64,000 nucleotides of DNA from Hymenobacter siberiensis (GCF_018967845.1 NZ_JAHLZZ010000001.1:2108001-2172000), one strand, 5' to 3'; counted from the first letter of the stretch, positions 7,702 to 17,008 are shown. Notes: generated by a model not told the origin, from the letters alone. Made by a program: numbers and translations.

Positions 7702-9432
7702 TTACCCCGCCGCAATGGCCTTGCGGCGCGAGCTGGTTTTGGGCAGCCGCTCCTCGCCCTGGGCCAGTAGCTCGTCGTCGCGCTCGGTTTTCTTTACCCA
7801 GCTCACCGAGTACAGGTCCTTGCGGCGGTCGCGCAGGTTGCGCACGGATCCGCTGCTGTTCAGGTCTTTGAGCAAGTCAAGGTCGAGGTCGGCGATGAGG
7901 GTCATTTCCGTGTTCGGGGTGGCTTCTGCCACGATGGCATCGTGCGGGAAGGCGAAGTCCGAAGGGCTGAATACCGCGCTTTGCGAGTACTGAATGTCCA
8001 TGTTCTCGACGCGGGGCAGGTTGCCCACCGAGCCGGTAATGGCCACGTAGCACTCGTTTTCGATGGCGCGGGCCTGGGCGCAGAGGCGCACGCGCTGGTA
8101 GGCATTCTTGGTATCGGTCCAGAAGGGCACGAACAGGATTTTCATGCCCTCGTCGCTCAGCATGCGCGAAAGCTCGGGGAATTCCACGTCGTAGCACACC
8201 AGAATACCGATTTTGCCAAAATCCGTGTCGAAGCATTTCAGCTTATCGCCGCCGCGCATACCCCAGTAGCTGGCCTCATCGGGTGTGACGTGCAGCTTGT
8301 ACTGCTCGTCCACGGTGCCGTCGCGGCGGCAGAGGAAGGCCACGTTGTGCAGCTTCTCATCGCGGTACACGGGCATCGAGCCGGCCACGATATTGATGTT
8401 GTAGCTCACGGCCAGCTCCATCATCTTAACCGTGATGGGCTCCGTAAACGCCGCCATGGCCCGGATGGCCACCGCCGGCGAATCCTCGTTGGTGAGAGCC
8501 ATGAGCGGGGCATTGAAGAATTCCGGAAACATCACGCAGTCAGCCTTATAGCCGCTCACGGTATCCACGAAAAACTCGATTTGCTGGAGCAAATCCTCCA
8601 GGCTGCTGGTGGCGCGCATCTGCCACTGCACAATGCCGATGCGGACGTTGGTTTTCTCGTTGCCGATGAGCTTTTCCGTTTCCTCGTAGTACACATTAAT
8701 CCACTCCAGCAGCGTGGCGTGGGCTTTCGATTCGGAGTCGTAGGGCAGATAGCCGCGGATGATTTTCCGTACATAGAAATCGTTCGAGAGCTGGAACGTG
8801 AGAATGGGGTCGGTCAGCTCCTTGTTGCGCACCTTTTCCACGTACTTGGCAGGTGTCATTTCGTTGGCGTAGGCGGCGTAACCGGGAATGCGGCCGCCTG
8901 CCACCATGGCGCGCAGGTTCAGGTTTTCGCACAGCTCCTTGCGGGCGTCGTAGAGGCGGCGGCCCAGGCGTAGCGAGCGGTAGGCAGGGTCCACAAATAC
9001 ATCGACGCCGTAAAGCGTATCGCCAGCATCGTCGTGGGTATCGAACTTACCGTTGCCGGTAATTTTGGCGTAAGTGTGCTTGTCGCCGTACTTGCTGTAA
9101 TCCACGATGATGGCCAGCGCGGCAGCTACCAGCTGGCCGTTGTCCTCAATGCCAATCTGGCCCTCCGGAAACTTGCGAATCAGGGCGCTGAACTCGTCGG
9201 CCGACCACGCGCCTTCCATGTTGGAATACACCTGGTCCATAATTTCCTTGATGGCCTTGAAATCGGAGCGGCGCAGCGTGCGCAGCACCAGCTTGTGGGC
9301 CGGCACGGCGGTAGGCGTGAGGCGCTCGGCAGTGAGGGCCAGGCTTGCCTTGCCTACCTTTTTGGCGTGGGAGCCGCCGGGGGCGGCGTGGCCATTGGAA
9401 GCGGCCGGTTTGCCGTTAGAAGAAGTTGCCAT
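7702..9432 (-). CDS. Bifunctional GNAT acetyltransferase / carbon-nitrogen hydrolase fusion
   Basis: A 576-aa two-domain cytosolic enzyme. An N-terminal low-complexity tail (about 1-40) is followed by a GNAT domain (about 48-210, with VDVFVDPAYRSLRLGRRLYD as acetyl-CoA loop) and a nitrilase-superfamily domain (about 265-560). The nitrilase triad is complete: Glu304 in MFPEFF, Lys379 in EQYKLHVT and Cys413 in GILVCYDVEFPEL, so the amidase/amidohydrolase half should be active. Fusions of this architecture occur in several bacterial phyla, but the substrate is not known. The ATG at 9432 was preferred over a TTG 39 bp upstream because the latter adds residues with no domain support. Terminators flank the gene, so it is monocistronic. 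Confidence 0.93.
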   Translation of the reverse strand: MATSSNGKPAASNGHAAPGGSHAKKVGKASLALTAERLTPTAVPAHKLVLRTLRRSDFKAIKEIMDQVYSNMEGAWSADEFSALIRKFPEGQIGIEDNGQLVAAALAIIVDYSKYGDKHTYAKITGNGKFDTHDDAGDTLYGVDVFVDPAYRSLRLGRRLYDARKELCENLNLRAMVAGGRIPGYAAYANEMTPAKYVEKVRNKELTDPILTFQLSNDFYVRKIIRGYLPYDSESKAHATLLEWINVYYEETEKLIGNEKTNVRIGIVQWQMRATSSLEDLLQQIEFFVDTVSGYKADCVMFPEFFNAPLMALTNEDSPAVAIRAMAAFTEPITVKMMELAVSYNINIVAGSMPVYRDEKLHNVAFLCRRDGTVDEQYKLHVTPDEASYWGMRGGDKLKCFDTDFGKIGILVCYDVEFPELSRMLSDEGMKILFVPFWTDTKNAYQRVRLCAQARAIENECYVAITGSVGNLPRVENMDIQYSQSAVFSPSDFAFPHDAIVAEATPNTEMTLIADLDLDLLKDLNSSGSVRNLRDRRKDLYSVSWVKKTERDDELLAQGEERLPKTSSRRKAIAAG

Positions 9433-9515
9433 AATATCGAAAAAGCGCTGTGTAAAAAGCCGGGCCGCCAATGGGCCCGGTGGCCGGGCGGGGCCCGGCG
9501 CAACAAATTTACCCG

Positions 9516-9549
9516 TAAAAAAACCCGCTGGCGGCGTTCGCCAACGGGT
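9516..9549 (-). terminator. Intrinsic terminator of the T9SS protein gene
   Basis: Read on the minus strand, an 11-bp stem (9549-9539 with 9533-9523, one G-T pair, core CGTTGGCG) is followed directly by seven T. It sits 45 bp after the stop of the gene at 9595-10758. Confidence 0.85.
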
Positions 9550-9594
9550 ACTTCAACGGAAAAACTGCCAAAACGGTGCAATGTTCGCCCAATA

Positions 9595-10758
9595 CTACTC
9601 GCGCACCAGTCGGCGGGTAGCCGTGCCACGCGCCGTTTGCACCGTTAGCAGCAGCACGCCTCGGAAGGTGCCAAAAGCTTCGTAATCAATGCGAAGGGTA
9701 CCCGAATTGCTGCTAAAGTCGCGCTGAAACAGCTGTCGGCCCACCACGTCGGTGGCCGAAACCGTGAGCGGCCCGCTGCCGGCGGGCACCGTCAGGGTAA
9801 GGGACGTGCCGCTGGCCGAGGGATTGGGGGAGGCGGTGAGCATGGCGTTGGTGGCCGCGTCGCGGTTGGCTGTGCGGATAATGCGGCGGTAGCTGTCGCG
9901 GTACTCCACGCCGGTCACGGTTTCGGTGCCGCCTATGGTGCGGGTGGTAATGGTGAGCAGTGGTACGTGCTGGCTCTTGGCCAGCCACTTATACTCGCGG
10001 GTCAGGGGCACATCGAAACCCTGGCCGGGCGTGCCGCCAATGGCTACACTGTCGTGGTCGATGAGTTTGGTGACCACGCGCACCGTCTGGAACTGGCCAA
10101 AAGGCGTGGTAAGCGTGCCCCAGGCATCGGGCTTGTTCACGCGCTTGCGCTTCTGGCTCAGGTAGCCGACCGTAGCAATGGCCGTTGGCGTCGAAAAGTA
10201 GGAGTTGCTGGAATCGGGCAGGCTGGCAAAGCTCAGGGGGAAGCGGTAAATCACGTCCTGCTGGGCCGCACTGGCATACGTAACCGGAATGGCCGTGCCA
10301 TTCAGCGAAGCCCCGAAGCCCACCGAGCGGAAGTCCTGCTGCGCCGCCGCCGCCGCCGAAGTAGCGTAGAACTGGTAAGAATCGGTGAGGGGAATGGGCA
10401 GGGCCACGGGCAGCGGCAGCGCCTGCGGCGAAGCCACGGTGGCCCGGTTGGCCCCGCCAAACGGCCCGAATATGAAGGAATACGTGAGCGAGGTAGCCGT
10501 CACGCTGCTCACCGATACGAACGATTCGACCCGTTGCGAGGTGGGGGTGAGGGTGCTGTAGTTCCAGGTTTGGTTGGCCCCGCGCCGGCTCAGGGGCGGC
10601 ACCGTGTTGGGCAGCACCAGGCTGGCCACGCTCAGCCGCAGGCTATCCACAGTAGTCGTGGTGGCCGGCATATCGGACCGGTCAATTATGGGCGAAACCT
10701 GGGCCAGAGCCAGCGTGGGAACAGCAGTAAGTAGCAGTAAGGGTAGGAGTTGGCGCAT
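9595..10758 (-). CDS. Secreted protein with type IX secretion C-terminal sorting domain
   Basis: A 387-aa exported protein. The signal peptide is residues 1-19 (LTAVPTLALAQ). The central 280 residues match no domain I can name. The last 85 residues form a type A T9SS sorting domain: ASPNPSASGTSLTLTVP, then VSATDVVGRQLFQRDF, and the terminal strand FRGVLLLTVQTARGTATRRL. Such domains direct proteins through the PorKLMN machine to the cell surface or medium and are then cleaved. This supports a Bacteroidota host with a T9SS. The gene is followed by its own terminator and preceded by an inverted repeat, so it is probably transcribed alone. Function of the passenger part is unknown. Confidence 0.88.
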   Translation of the reverse strand: MRQLLPLLLLTAVPTLALAQVSPIIDRSDMPATTTTVDSLRLSVASLVLPNTVPPLSRRGANQTWNYSTLTPTSQRVESFVSVSSVTATSLTYSFIFGPFGGANRATVASPQALPLPVALPIPLTDSYQFYATSAAAAAQQDFRSVGFGASLNGTAIPVTYASAAQQDVIYRFPLSFASLPDSSNSYFSTPTAIATVGYLSQKRKRVNKPDAWGTLTTPFGQFQTVRVVTKLIDHDSVAIGGTPGQGFDVPLTREYKWLAKSQHVPLLTITTRTIGGTETVTGVEYRDSYRRIIRTANRDAATNAMLTASPNPSASGTSLTLTVPAGSGPLTVSATDVVGRQLFQRDFSSNSGTLRIDYEAFGTFRGVLLLTVQTARGTATRRLVRE

Positions 10759-10820
10759 ATTGTCGGGGCAAATGGGTGGTCACGAAGATACGGCCGGTAA
10801 TAGGCCTGAGCCCAAGTGCT

Positions 10821-10912
10821 ATAAGCTTTCGCTTGTGACGAGCGCCGCGAGTAGTATCGTCAGGCGGCGCGGTTGCCATAACTCGCCGCGCTCATCACAA
10901 GCTGAAGATTAT
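10821..10912. repeat. Inverted repeat, AAGCTT/CTTGTG family
   Basis: Arms 10821-10852 and 10881-10912 (32 bp) pair with about five mismatches around a 28-nt loop. The arm words ATAAGCTT and GCTTGTG recur in the repeat at 25179-25249, so the two are related copies. It lies between the stop of scoB (10929) and the start of the T9SS protein gene (10758), both on the minus strand. Confidence 0.8.
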
Positions 10913-10928
10913 GATACAGGTAGTTATG

Positions 10929-11585
10929 CTACAGCGTCATCTCGGGTACTTCGCCTTCGGGCACTACCAGCTTACCGGCGGTGGCAGCAATAATCTGCGC
11001 TACGCTCACGCCGGGGGCGCGCTCGCGCAGCACGAAGCCGTCGGGCGTCACGTCGATTACGGCCAGCTCGGTCACTATTTTCTTCACGCAGCGCAGGCCC
11101 GTAATGGGCAAGGTGCAGTCAGATAGCAGCTTGCTGGAGCCGTCGCGGGCCACGTGCTGCATGGCTACAATAATGTTCTTGGCCGATGCCACGAGGTCCA
11201 TCGCGCCGCCCATGCCCTTCACCATCTTGCCGGGAATTTTCCAGTTGGCAATGTCGCCGCGCTCGGATACCTCCATTGCGCCGAGAATGGTGAGGTCGAC
11301 GTGCTCGCCGCGAATCATGCCGAACGAATCGGCTGAGGAGAAGATGCTGGAGCCGGGTAGGGTGGTCACGGTCTGCTTGCCGGCGTTGATGAGGTCGGGG
11401 TCGACCTGGTCTTCGGTGGGGAAGGGGCCCATGCCGAGTAGGCCGTTTTCGGACTGCAGCTCCACGTTGATGCCGGCCGGGATGTAGTTGGCCACCAGCG
11501 TGGGAATGCCGATGCCGAGGTTGACGTAGGAGCCGTCTTTCACTTCCTGGGCGATGCGCCGGGCGATGCCGTGTTTGTCTAGCAT
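10929..11585 (-). CDS. scoB: Succinyl-CoA:3-ketoacid CoA transferase subunit B
   Basis: A 218-aa beta subunit of a class I (SCOT-type) CoA transferase that moves CoA between succinyl-CoA and acetoacetate or a similar 3-ketoacid. The catalytic glutamate motif [10 protein letters not shown] is at residues 45-54, and GMGGAMDLV is near residue 125. Length is normal for the family. Its partner, subunit A, ends 146 bp upstream on the same strand; the gap between them holds a long palindrome, which is unusual, as scoA and scoB normally abut. The set would let the cell use or dispose of ketone-body and branched-chain intermediates. Confidence 0.95.
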   Translation of the reverse strand: MLDKHGIARRIAQEVKDGSYVNLGIGIPTLVANYIPAGINVELQSENGLLGMGPFPTEDQVDPDLINAGKQTVTTLPGSSIFSSADSFGMIRGEHVDLTILGAMEVSERGDIANWKIPGKMVKGMGGAMDLVASAKNIIVAMQHVARDGSSKLLSDCTLPITGLRCVKKIVTELAVIDVTPDGFVLRERAPGVSVAQIIAATAGKLVVPEGEVPEMTL

Positions 11586-11665
11586 GAGTCAGTTAAAAAT
11601 TAAAAGGGAAGGGTTGAAAGGGGGAAGGCGCAGTTGTAGTAGTAGGTTATGGTAACTTTTAAATA

Positions 11666-11720
11666 TAAGCGTATGCTCCGGTCTGACCGCTCTAGGTGGT
11701 CAGACCGGAGCATACGCTTA
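11666..11720. repeat. CTAG-centred palindrome with 23-bp perfect arms
   Basis: Arms 11666-11688 and 11698-11720 are perfectly complementary over 23 bp with a 9-nt loop containing CTAG. The stem shares the words TAAGCGTATGCTCCGGTC with 6692-6730. It lies inside the scoA-scoB unit, 12 bp beyond the scoA stop, where it could alter the ratio of the two subunits by terminating or stabilising part of the message. Confidence 0.88.
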
Positions 11721-11731
11721 CTCATCAACGA

Positions 11732-12442
11732 CTACTGACGCTTCGCTTCCTCCCGCACCGTGCGCTGCTCGATGCGCTTCTCATACTGCTCACCCTGATA
11801 GATGCGCTGCACGAAAATGCCCGGCGTGTGAATCTGGTTGGGGTCGAGCTCGCCGGCGGGCACCAGCTCTTCCACCTCGGCCACGGTGATTTTGCCGGCC
11901 GTGGCCATCATCGGGTTGAAATTGCGGGCCGTGCCTTTGTAGATGAGGTTGCCGGCCGTGTCGCCCTTCCAGGCTTTCACGAAGGCAAAATCGGCCGTAA
12001 GTCCCATTTCCAGCAGGTACATTTTGCTGTTGAACTCGCGGCTTTCCTTGTTTTCGCCCACCTCGGTGCCGTAGCCGGCGGGGGTGAAGAAGGCCGGAAT
12101 GCCCGCCCCGCCCGCCCGGATGCGCTCGGCCAGGGTGCCCTGCGGAATCAAATCCACTTCCAGCTCGCCGCTCAGCAGCTGGCGCTCAAACTCGGCATTT
12201 TCGCCCACGTAGCTCGAAATCATCTTGCGCACCTGCTTGGTTTGCAGCAGCAGGCCAATGCCAAAGTCATCGACGCCGGCATTGTTGGAGATGCAGGTGA
12301 GGTCTTTTATGCCGAGGCGGAGGATTTCCTGAATCGAGTTTTCGGGGATGCCGCATAGGCCGAAGCCGCCGAGCATCAGGGTCATGCCATCGGCGAGGCC
12401 CTGCAGGGCGGCTTGCACGTTGGGAACGGTTTTGTCTATCAT
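11732..12442 (-). CDS. scoA: Succinyl-CoA:3-ketoacid CoA transferase subunit A
   Basis: A 236-aa alpha subunit, partner of scoB. The CoA-binding glycine-rich segment [19 protein letters not shown] spans residues 15-33, and [11 protein letters not shown] (about 115) and [21 protein letters not shown] (about 155) are typical. The ATG (12442-12440) overlaps the TGA of the upstream carboxypeptidase-regulatory-domain gene by 4 bp (ATGA), which predicts translational coupling to a gene with no obvious metabolic link. Length is normal. Confidence 0.95.
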   Translation of the reverse strand: MIDKTVPNVQAALQGLADGMTLMLGGFGLCGIPENSIQEILRLGIKDLTCISNNAGVDDFGIGLLLQTKQVRKMISSYVGENAEFERQLLSGELEVDLIPQGTLAERIRAGGAGIPAFFTPAGYGTEVGENKESREFNSKMYLLEMGLTADFAFVKAWKGDTAGNLIYKGTARNFNPMMATAGKITVAEVEELVPAGELDPNQIHTPGIFVQRIYQGEQYEKRIEQRTVREEAKRQ

Positions 12443-13692
12443 GGGTGGGTTGGGATTGGGGCGGCCGAAGCCGGCGGCAGGTAATTCACGGGTAAAAATT
12501 CACCCATTTTTTCGAACCCCCAGTATTCGTCGGTAAATACGGCCATCGGGTTCGTCAATTGGCCGTTGGGTTGAATCTCCACTTCGGGCTCCAGCAGCTT
12601 CAGTTGCGACACCTGCTCGGTGGGCGGGTTCATCGCAATCCGCACGTTGCTGACCGCAGACCGCAGGTAATGCGGGTCAGGCGACTCGCGGGAATAAGTC
12701 ACCTGCAAATAATCGGTAAACCGCAGGAAAACCTGTGCCGCAGGTGCACTCACCCGGCGAAGGCTGTCGATGGGCCGGGCCGCGGTATAAAGCGTGGAAT
12801 AGATTTCCGCCTCCTTGCCCCAGCGCGCCAGCGAGTCGTTGTCGGCGCGTGAGAGGCCGGTATTGCGGCGCGCACGAAACAGCGACCAGCGCAGACTGTC
12901 GGCACGGGCGTAGCGGGAGTTGAGCACCATGCGCAGCCGCTGCACCAAAAAGCCTTCGGCCGATACCTGATTGTCATGCACGCTTTTGAGGAAGTGCGTG
13001 AGCGAGCCCCGATAGGCTTTCGCGCGGTTTTGTTCCCACTGGAGCTGCTCTTGCTCGTTGCGCGGGGACATTTCCTCAAATGCTGGCTGCCCGTAAAATT
13101 TGACCAGGTTTTTGCTGAAATAGTAGTCGAACTGCAATCCATAGTATTTGATACGATACCCAAGGGCTTGGTTATCGACCTGCACATAGGTGGGCGACGA
13201 CGCCGTGAGCACGTTTTTGTCGGCGTCGAAGTCCACCAGCACCTCGTCGGGGTTGCGGATGCGGCACTGGCGCGAAAACGTGGTCTGGCCCAGAAATAAC
13301 GTCACGAACTTCTGGTAGTTTGCCGCCCGGTCGGGGTTGCGTCGGGGTTTGGCACGCACGACCACCTCGCCCAATTGGTTGGGGATGGGCGCGAGCTGCA
13401 AGGTGAGCTGCTGGGGCGAGGCACCCATGGTGATTTTTCGCTTGGCCAGGCGGTAGCCCACGTAGGAGCCCACCACGTCGTAGTTTCCGGCCGGCACCCT
13501 CGGGAAACTAAACTGGCCCTGCTCGGTGGTGGTCACGCCCAGCGTGGTGTTGGCCAGAAACACGCTGGCAAAGGCCAGCGGCTGCTGCGTCACCGAATCG
13601 AGCGCCACGCCGCTCAGGCTATCCTGCGCCCTGGCACCATCGGGCCGCATCAGCAGCAGCAACAACAGCAGAAGCACCGGGGAGAAGCGCAT
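12439..13692 (-). CDS. Carboxypeptidase-like regulatory domain protein (paralogue 2)
   Basis: A 417-aa exported protein: signal peptide (1-22, a run of nine Leu, ending GARAQ), then a beta-sandwich CarboxypepD-reg-like domain (about 25-105: [42 protein letters not shown]), then a 300-residue domain also seen in its neighbour. The start is set at the ATG at 13692, since the frame upstream runs through the end of the paralogue and lacks a signal peptide before this point. It is clearly a tandem duplicate of the gene at 13739-14980. Its stop overlaps the scoA start by 4 bp. Proteins of this kind are found at the Bacteroidota cell envelope, but no function is known to me. Confidence 0.85.
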   Translation of the reverse strand: MRFSPVLLLLLLLLMRPDGARAQDSLSGVALDSVTQQPLAFASVFLANTTLGVTTTEQGQFSFPRVPAGNYDVVGSYVGYRLAKRKITMGASPQQLTLQLAPIPNQLGEVVVRAKPRRNPDRAANYQKFVTLFLGQTTFSRQCRIRNPDEVLVDFDADKNVLTASSPTYVQVDNQALGYRIKYYGLQFDYYFSKNLVKFYGQPAFEEMSPRNEQEQLQWEQNRAKAYRGSLTHFLKSVHDNQVSAEGFLVQRLRMVLNSRYARADSLRWSLFRARRNTGLSRADNDSLARWGKEAEIYSTLYTAARPIDSLRRVSAPAAQVFLRFTDYLQVTYSRESPDPHYLRSAVSNVRIAMNPPTEQVSQLKLLEPEVEIQPNGQLTNPMAVFTDEYWGFEKMGEFLPVNYLPPASAAPIPTHP

Positions 13693-13738
13693 TCGGGCAG
13701 ACCAGGAATAGTAGTAAACGGAAAAACCGGCCCGGCCC

Positions 13739-14980
13739 CTACCGGCGCGGCGCGGCCGAAGATACCGTGGGCGGCATGTAGTCGAACGGCAAAAACTCGC
13801 CAATTTTCTCGAAGCCCCAGTATTCGCCGTTGTACACGTCGAGCGGGTTTAGCAGCGAGCCGTTGGCCTGAATGGCGGCCTCGCGGCCCTGCAGCTTGAG
13901 GCGCGACACCTGCCGCTTGGCCGGATACGGGATTTTGGGGTAGCCCAACGGCGACATCGGCCGCCGGTACAGCGGGTCGGGGGCCTCGCCGAAGTGCGCC
14001 ACCTGCAGCTCGCCCGTGAAGCGTAGGAACGTGCGCCGCCCGTTGGTTTCCACCCGCCGGATGCTGTCGATGGGCAGCGGCTTCTGGTTGAGCGTGGCGA
14101 TAACCGGGGCCATGTCCTCCCACTTATCGAGCGAGTCCTGCTCGGCGGCCGTGAATTTATTATCGGGCCGGCTGGTCAGCAGGGCGAGGCGCTTCTCTTC
14201 GGCGCGCTCGAAGCGTGGGTTCGCGCCCACGATGATTTGCTGCGTCAGGAAGCCCTCGGCCTGCACGCGGTTATTGTACACGCTGCGCAGAAAGTGCATA
14301 AATGAGCCCGTGTAGGCCGTGAGGCGATTGGCCGCCCACTGCTTGCGCTGGCGCTCATCGCGCGGCTTCAGCTCCTCAAATACGGGCTGGCCGTAGTAAG
14401 AAATCGAGCCGTCGTCGTCGTCGGCCGCGAAGTACAGGCCGTAGTATTTCAGGCGGTAGCCCAGGGCCTCGTTGTCAATCTGCACAAATTCCTTGGCCTG
14501 GGCGGTCAGGGTTTTGGTCGAGTCGTCGTAGAATACCCGCACATCGTCGGGGTTGCTGATGCGGCACTGCGCCGAAAACGTGCTGCCGCCGATGAATAGT
14601 TTTGCGAATTTCTGATACTCCTCCGGCTTGTTGGGCTCCGGTTTCACCACCACTTCGCCCAGCTGGTTGCCGGTGGGGGCCAGCTGCAGCGTGATTTGCT
14701 GAGCGGCGGCCGTCATGGTCACCGACTGCTTGGCCAGGCGGTAGCCCACGTAGGAGCCCACCACGTCGTAAGTGCCGGCCGGCACTTTCGGGAACGTGAA
14801 CTGGCCCTGCTCGGTAGTCGTCGCACCCAGCGTGGTGTTGGCCAGGAATACGCTGGAAAACGCCAGCGGCTCGTGCGTCACCGAATCCAGGACTACGCCG
14901 GTCAGCTTGCCTTGGGCGTGCGCCGCGTTCCACGTTCCCAACCAGCAGCAGCAAATCGATAATAAACGCAAATATCTCAT
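13739..14980 (-). CDS. Carboxypeptidase-like regulatory domain protein (paralogue 1)
   Basis: A 413-aa exported protein with a signal peptide (1-22, ending AAHAQ), a CarboxypepD-reg-like domain (about 24-103) nearly identical in key words to its downstream paralogue ([20 protein letters not shown]), and a shared domain carrying QCRISNPDDV, ALGYRLKYYGL and YWGFEKIGEFLPFDY near the end. The two copies are well diverged in the middle, so the duplication is not recent. It is 46 bp upstream of the paralogue and 33 bp downstream of ribF on the same strand, so the minus-strand run may reach from ribF to scoB. Function unknown. Confidence 0.87.
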   Translation of the reverse strand: MRYLRLLSICCCWLGTWNAAHAQGKLTGVVLDSVTHEPLAFSSVFLANTTLGATTTEQGQFTFPKVPAGTYDVVGSYVGYRLAKQSVTMTAAAQQITLQLAPTGNQLGEVVVKPEPNKPEEYQKFAKLFIGGSTFSAQCRISNPDDVRVFYDDSTKTLTAQAKEFVQIDNEALGYRLKYYGLYFAADDDDGSISYYGQPVFEELKPRDERQRKQWAANRLTAYTGSFMHFLRSVYNNRVQAEGFLTQQIIVGANPRFERAEEKRLALLTSRPDNKFTAAEQDSLDKWEDMAPVIATLNQKPLPIDSIRRVETNGRRTFLRFTGELQVAHFGEAPDPLYRRPMSPLGYPKIPYPAKRQVSRLKLQGREAAIQANGSLLNPLDVYNGEYWGFEKIGEFLPFDYMPPTVSSAAPRR

Positions 14981-15013
14981 TACGAAACAATAAGGTATAA
15001 TAATAGCGGCCGG

Positions 15014-15961
15014 CTAAGCCAGCGCGGCCCGCGTGTTCTGCGCATCCAACGCCAATTGGGCAGTTAGCGCGTCCAGGCCGTTGTATTTTTCTTCGCCCCG
15101 CAGCCAGGCCACAAACTCCAGCGTCAGCTGCTGGTCGTATAAGTCACCGCCGAAATCCAGGAGATTCACCTCAATTGTCTGAGCCAAATCGGTGCCAATT
15201 GTGGGCCGCACCCCAATACTGAGCATGGCCTGATGCCGCGTGCCCGCCGCCGTAGTGGCCCACACCGCATAAATGCCCAAAGCCGGCACCAGCTTCAATG
15301 GTTCCAGAATGGCCAGATTAGCTGTGGGATAGCCAATGGTACGGCCGAGCTTCTGGCCATGCACCACCAGGCCCGTGAGCGGATAGTGGTAGCCCAGGTA
15401 GCGGTTGGCGGTGGCAATGTCGCCCTCGCGTAGCGCCTGCCGGATGCGGGTGCTGCTCACGCCCACGGCGTCCACGTCCTCGCGCGGGATTTCCTCCACG
15501 GTCAGGCCGTAGCGGTCGGCGTTCTGACTAAGGTAGTCGAAGCCGCCTTCGCGGTTTTTGCCGAATCGGTGGTCATAGCCAATCACCAGCTGCTTGGCGC
15601 CCACGGTTTTCAGCAGCAGGTTCTGAATGTATTCTTCCGAAGTCCACTGCGCAAACTCCCTGGTAAACGGCACGATGAGCAGGTAGTCCACGCCGCGTGC
15701 GGCCAGCCTGGCAATGCGCTCATCCAGCGTGTTCAACAGCTGCAAATCCAGCAGCTCGGGGTGGGAGGGGGGCGGGCCCAGCACCAGGCGCGGGTGCGGC
15801 CAGTAGGTAATCACCACCGACGGCCCGCCGCTGGCCTGCGCCACCTCGCACAGCCGCGCCAGAATGCGCTGGTGCCCCACGTGCACGCCATCAAACGTGC
15901 CGCTGGTAACAACAGCATTGCCAAGAAACGGAAAATAAGCCGGGTCGCGGATGACGTGCAT
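15014..15961 (-). CDS. ribF: Bifunctional riboflavin kinase / FAD synthetase
   Basis: A 315-aa enzyme that phosphorylates riboflavin to FMN and adenylates FMN to FAD. The N-terminal FAD-synthetase (nucleotidyltransferase) domain shows GTFDGVHVGHQ (about residues 21-31) and SSTRIRQALREGD (about 160). The C-terminal riboflavin-kinase domain starts near YPLTGLVVHGQKLGRTIGYP with the PTAN motif following. The ATG at 15961 is preferred over a TTG 18 bp upstream. In Bacteroidota ribF usually follows truB, as here (truB stop 16160), though a 199-bp gap with a hairpin separates them. Confidence 0.95.
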   Translation of the reverse strand: MHVIRDPAYFPFLGNAVVTSGTFDGVHVGHQRILARLCEVAQASGGPSVVITYWPHPRLVLGPPPSHPELLDLQLLNTLDERIARLAARGVDYLLIVPFTREFAQWTSEEYIQNLLLKTVGAKQLVIGYDHRFGKNREGGFDYLSQNADRYGLTVEEIPREDVDAVGVSSTRIRQALREGDIATANRYLGYHYPLTGLVVHGQKLGRTIGYPTANLAILEPLKLVPALGIYAVWATTAAGTRHQAMLSIGVRPTIGTDLAQTIEVNLLDFGGDLYDQQLTLEFVAWLRGEEKYNGLDALTAQLALDAQNTRAALA

Positions 15962-16034
15962 AAGGCGCCGGGGATGCAAATGGAAGGTAAATAGAGCGCC
16001 ACGAAGGTAGCGGTTATGGCGTTGTACGAGGGTA

Positions 16035-16056
16035 GAGACGCCCTATTTGGCGTCTC
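16035..16056. repeat. GAGACGC hairpin followed by GTCGTTG
   Basis: GAGACGCC at 16035-16042 pairs with GGCGTCTC at 16049-16056 (loop of six). The flanks GTA before and GTCGTTG after match the hairpin at 28502-28521, so both belong to one dispersed family. It lies between truB and ribF. Confidence 0.7.
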
Positions 16057-16159
16057 GTCGTTGCTGATGTTGTTTACGCGCTTTATGCGCTTTATGCGGT
16101 GCGAACGGTGTGGTTCCGGTCGTTCAACAACGAGCCGCACAATCCTGCGCCTCTACAAC

Positions 16160-17008
16160 CTACTCCGTTGGCGTTTCGGGTGCGTCAGTGGCATCTTTTG
16201 CGGCCTCGTGCTCCTTGGCCGCCAGGGCATCGGCCTGGAGCGCGGCAAAATATTGCAGGCCAGCGCGGTTGGGGGCAGTGTGGGGCCGCTCGCGGCGGGG
16301 CCGGGCGGGCGTTTCGCCCTCGGGCCGGGGCGGGCGCAGGGCTTCAATGGCTTCGAGCGTAAAGGCATCCTCTACCCGATACTCGCCGATGCGGGTACGC
16401 ACCAGCCGCGTGAGGTGCGCGCCGCAGCCCAGGGCCACGCCCAAGTCGCGGGCCAGGCTGCGGACGTAGGTGCCCTTGGAACACACCACCCGAAAATCGA
16501 CTTCGGGCAGCGCGATGCGCGTGAGCTCGAAGGTCTTGATTTCGACCGATTTGGCTTTTATTTCAGCCTCCTGGCCGGTGCGGGCCAGCTCATAGGCACG
16601 CTTGCCGTCGATTTTCACAGCCGAGAAAATGGGCGGCGTTTGCTGGATAAGGCCCATGAACTGAGCGGTGGCGGCCATAATCTCCTCATCGATGAGGTGG
16701 GCGTAGGGCCGGGCCATGTCCACGGCGGTTTCCAGGTCGAAGCTGGGGGTGGTTTCGCCGAGGCGGAAGGTGCCGGTGTATTCTTTTTCCTGGGCCTGAA
16801 TGAGGTCGATTTCCTTGGTTTTCTTGCCCGTGCAGAGGATGAGCAGGCCGGTAGCCAAGGGGTCGAGCGTGCCGGCGTGGCCGATTTTCCTGATGCGCAG
16901 CGTGTTCTTCACCTTGCGCACCACGTCGAAGGAAGTCCACGTCAGGGGCTTGTCGAGGAGTAATACTTCGCCCGTTTCAAAGTCGTAATCGGCCAGGGTC
17001 TTCGTCAT
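16160..17008 (-). CDS. truB: tRNA pseudouridine(55) synthase
   Basis: A 282-aa enzyme that converts U55 of tRNA T-loops to pseudouridine. The catalytic aspartate is in GHAGTLDPLATG (about residues 41-52); the TruB signature LLLDKPLTWTSFDVV lies at residues 15-29 and VVCSKGTYVRSLARDLG near 190. The last 60 residues are Pro/Arg/Ala-rich and poorly ordered, a lineage-specific tail. The start is the ATG at 17008-17006, which overlaps the uppP stop by one base (TAATG), indicating coupled translation. The same frame is open upstream of this ATG but only as a shadow of uppP. Confidence 0.96.
   Translation of the reverse strand: MTKTLADYDFETGEVLLLDKPLTWTSFDVVRKVKNTLRIRKIGHAGTLDPLATGLLILCTGKKTKEIDLIQAQEKEYTGTFRLGETTPSFDLETAVDMARPYAHLIDEEIMAATAQFMGLIQQTPPIFSAVKIDGKRAYELARTGQEAEIKAKSVEIKTFELTRIALPEVDFRVVCSKGTYVRSLARDLGVALGCGAHLTRLVRTRIGEYRVEDAFTLEAIEALRPPRPEGETPARPRRERPHTAPNRAGLQYFAALQADALAAKEHEAAKDATDAPETPTE

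Noticed and set aside
7942..8973. A 343-codon open frame antisense to the GNAT-nitrilase gene
   Set aside because: Shadow of a gene with complete catalytic residues.
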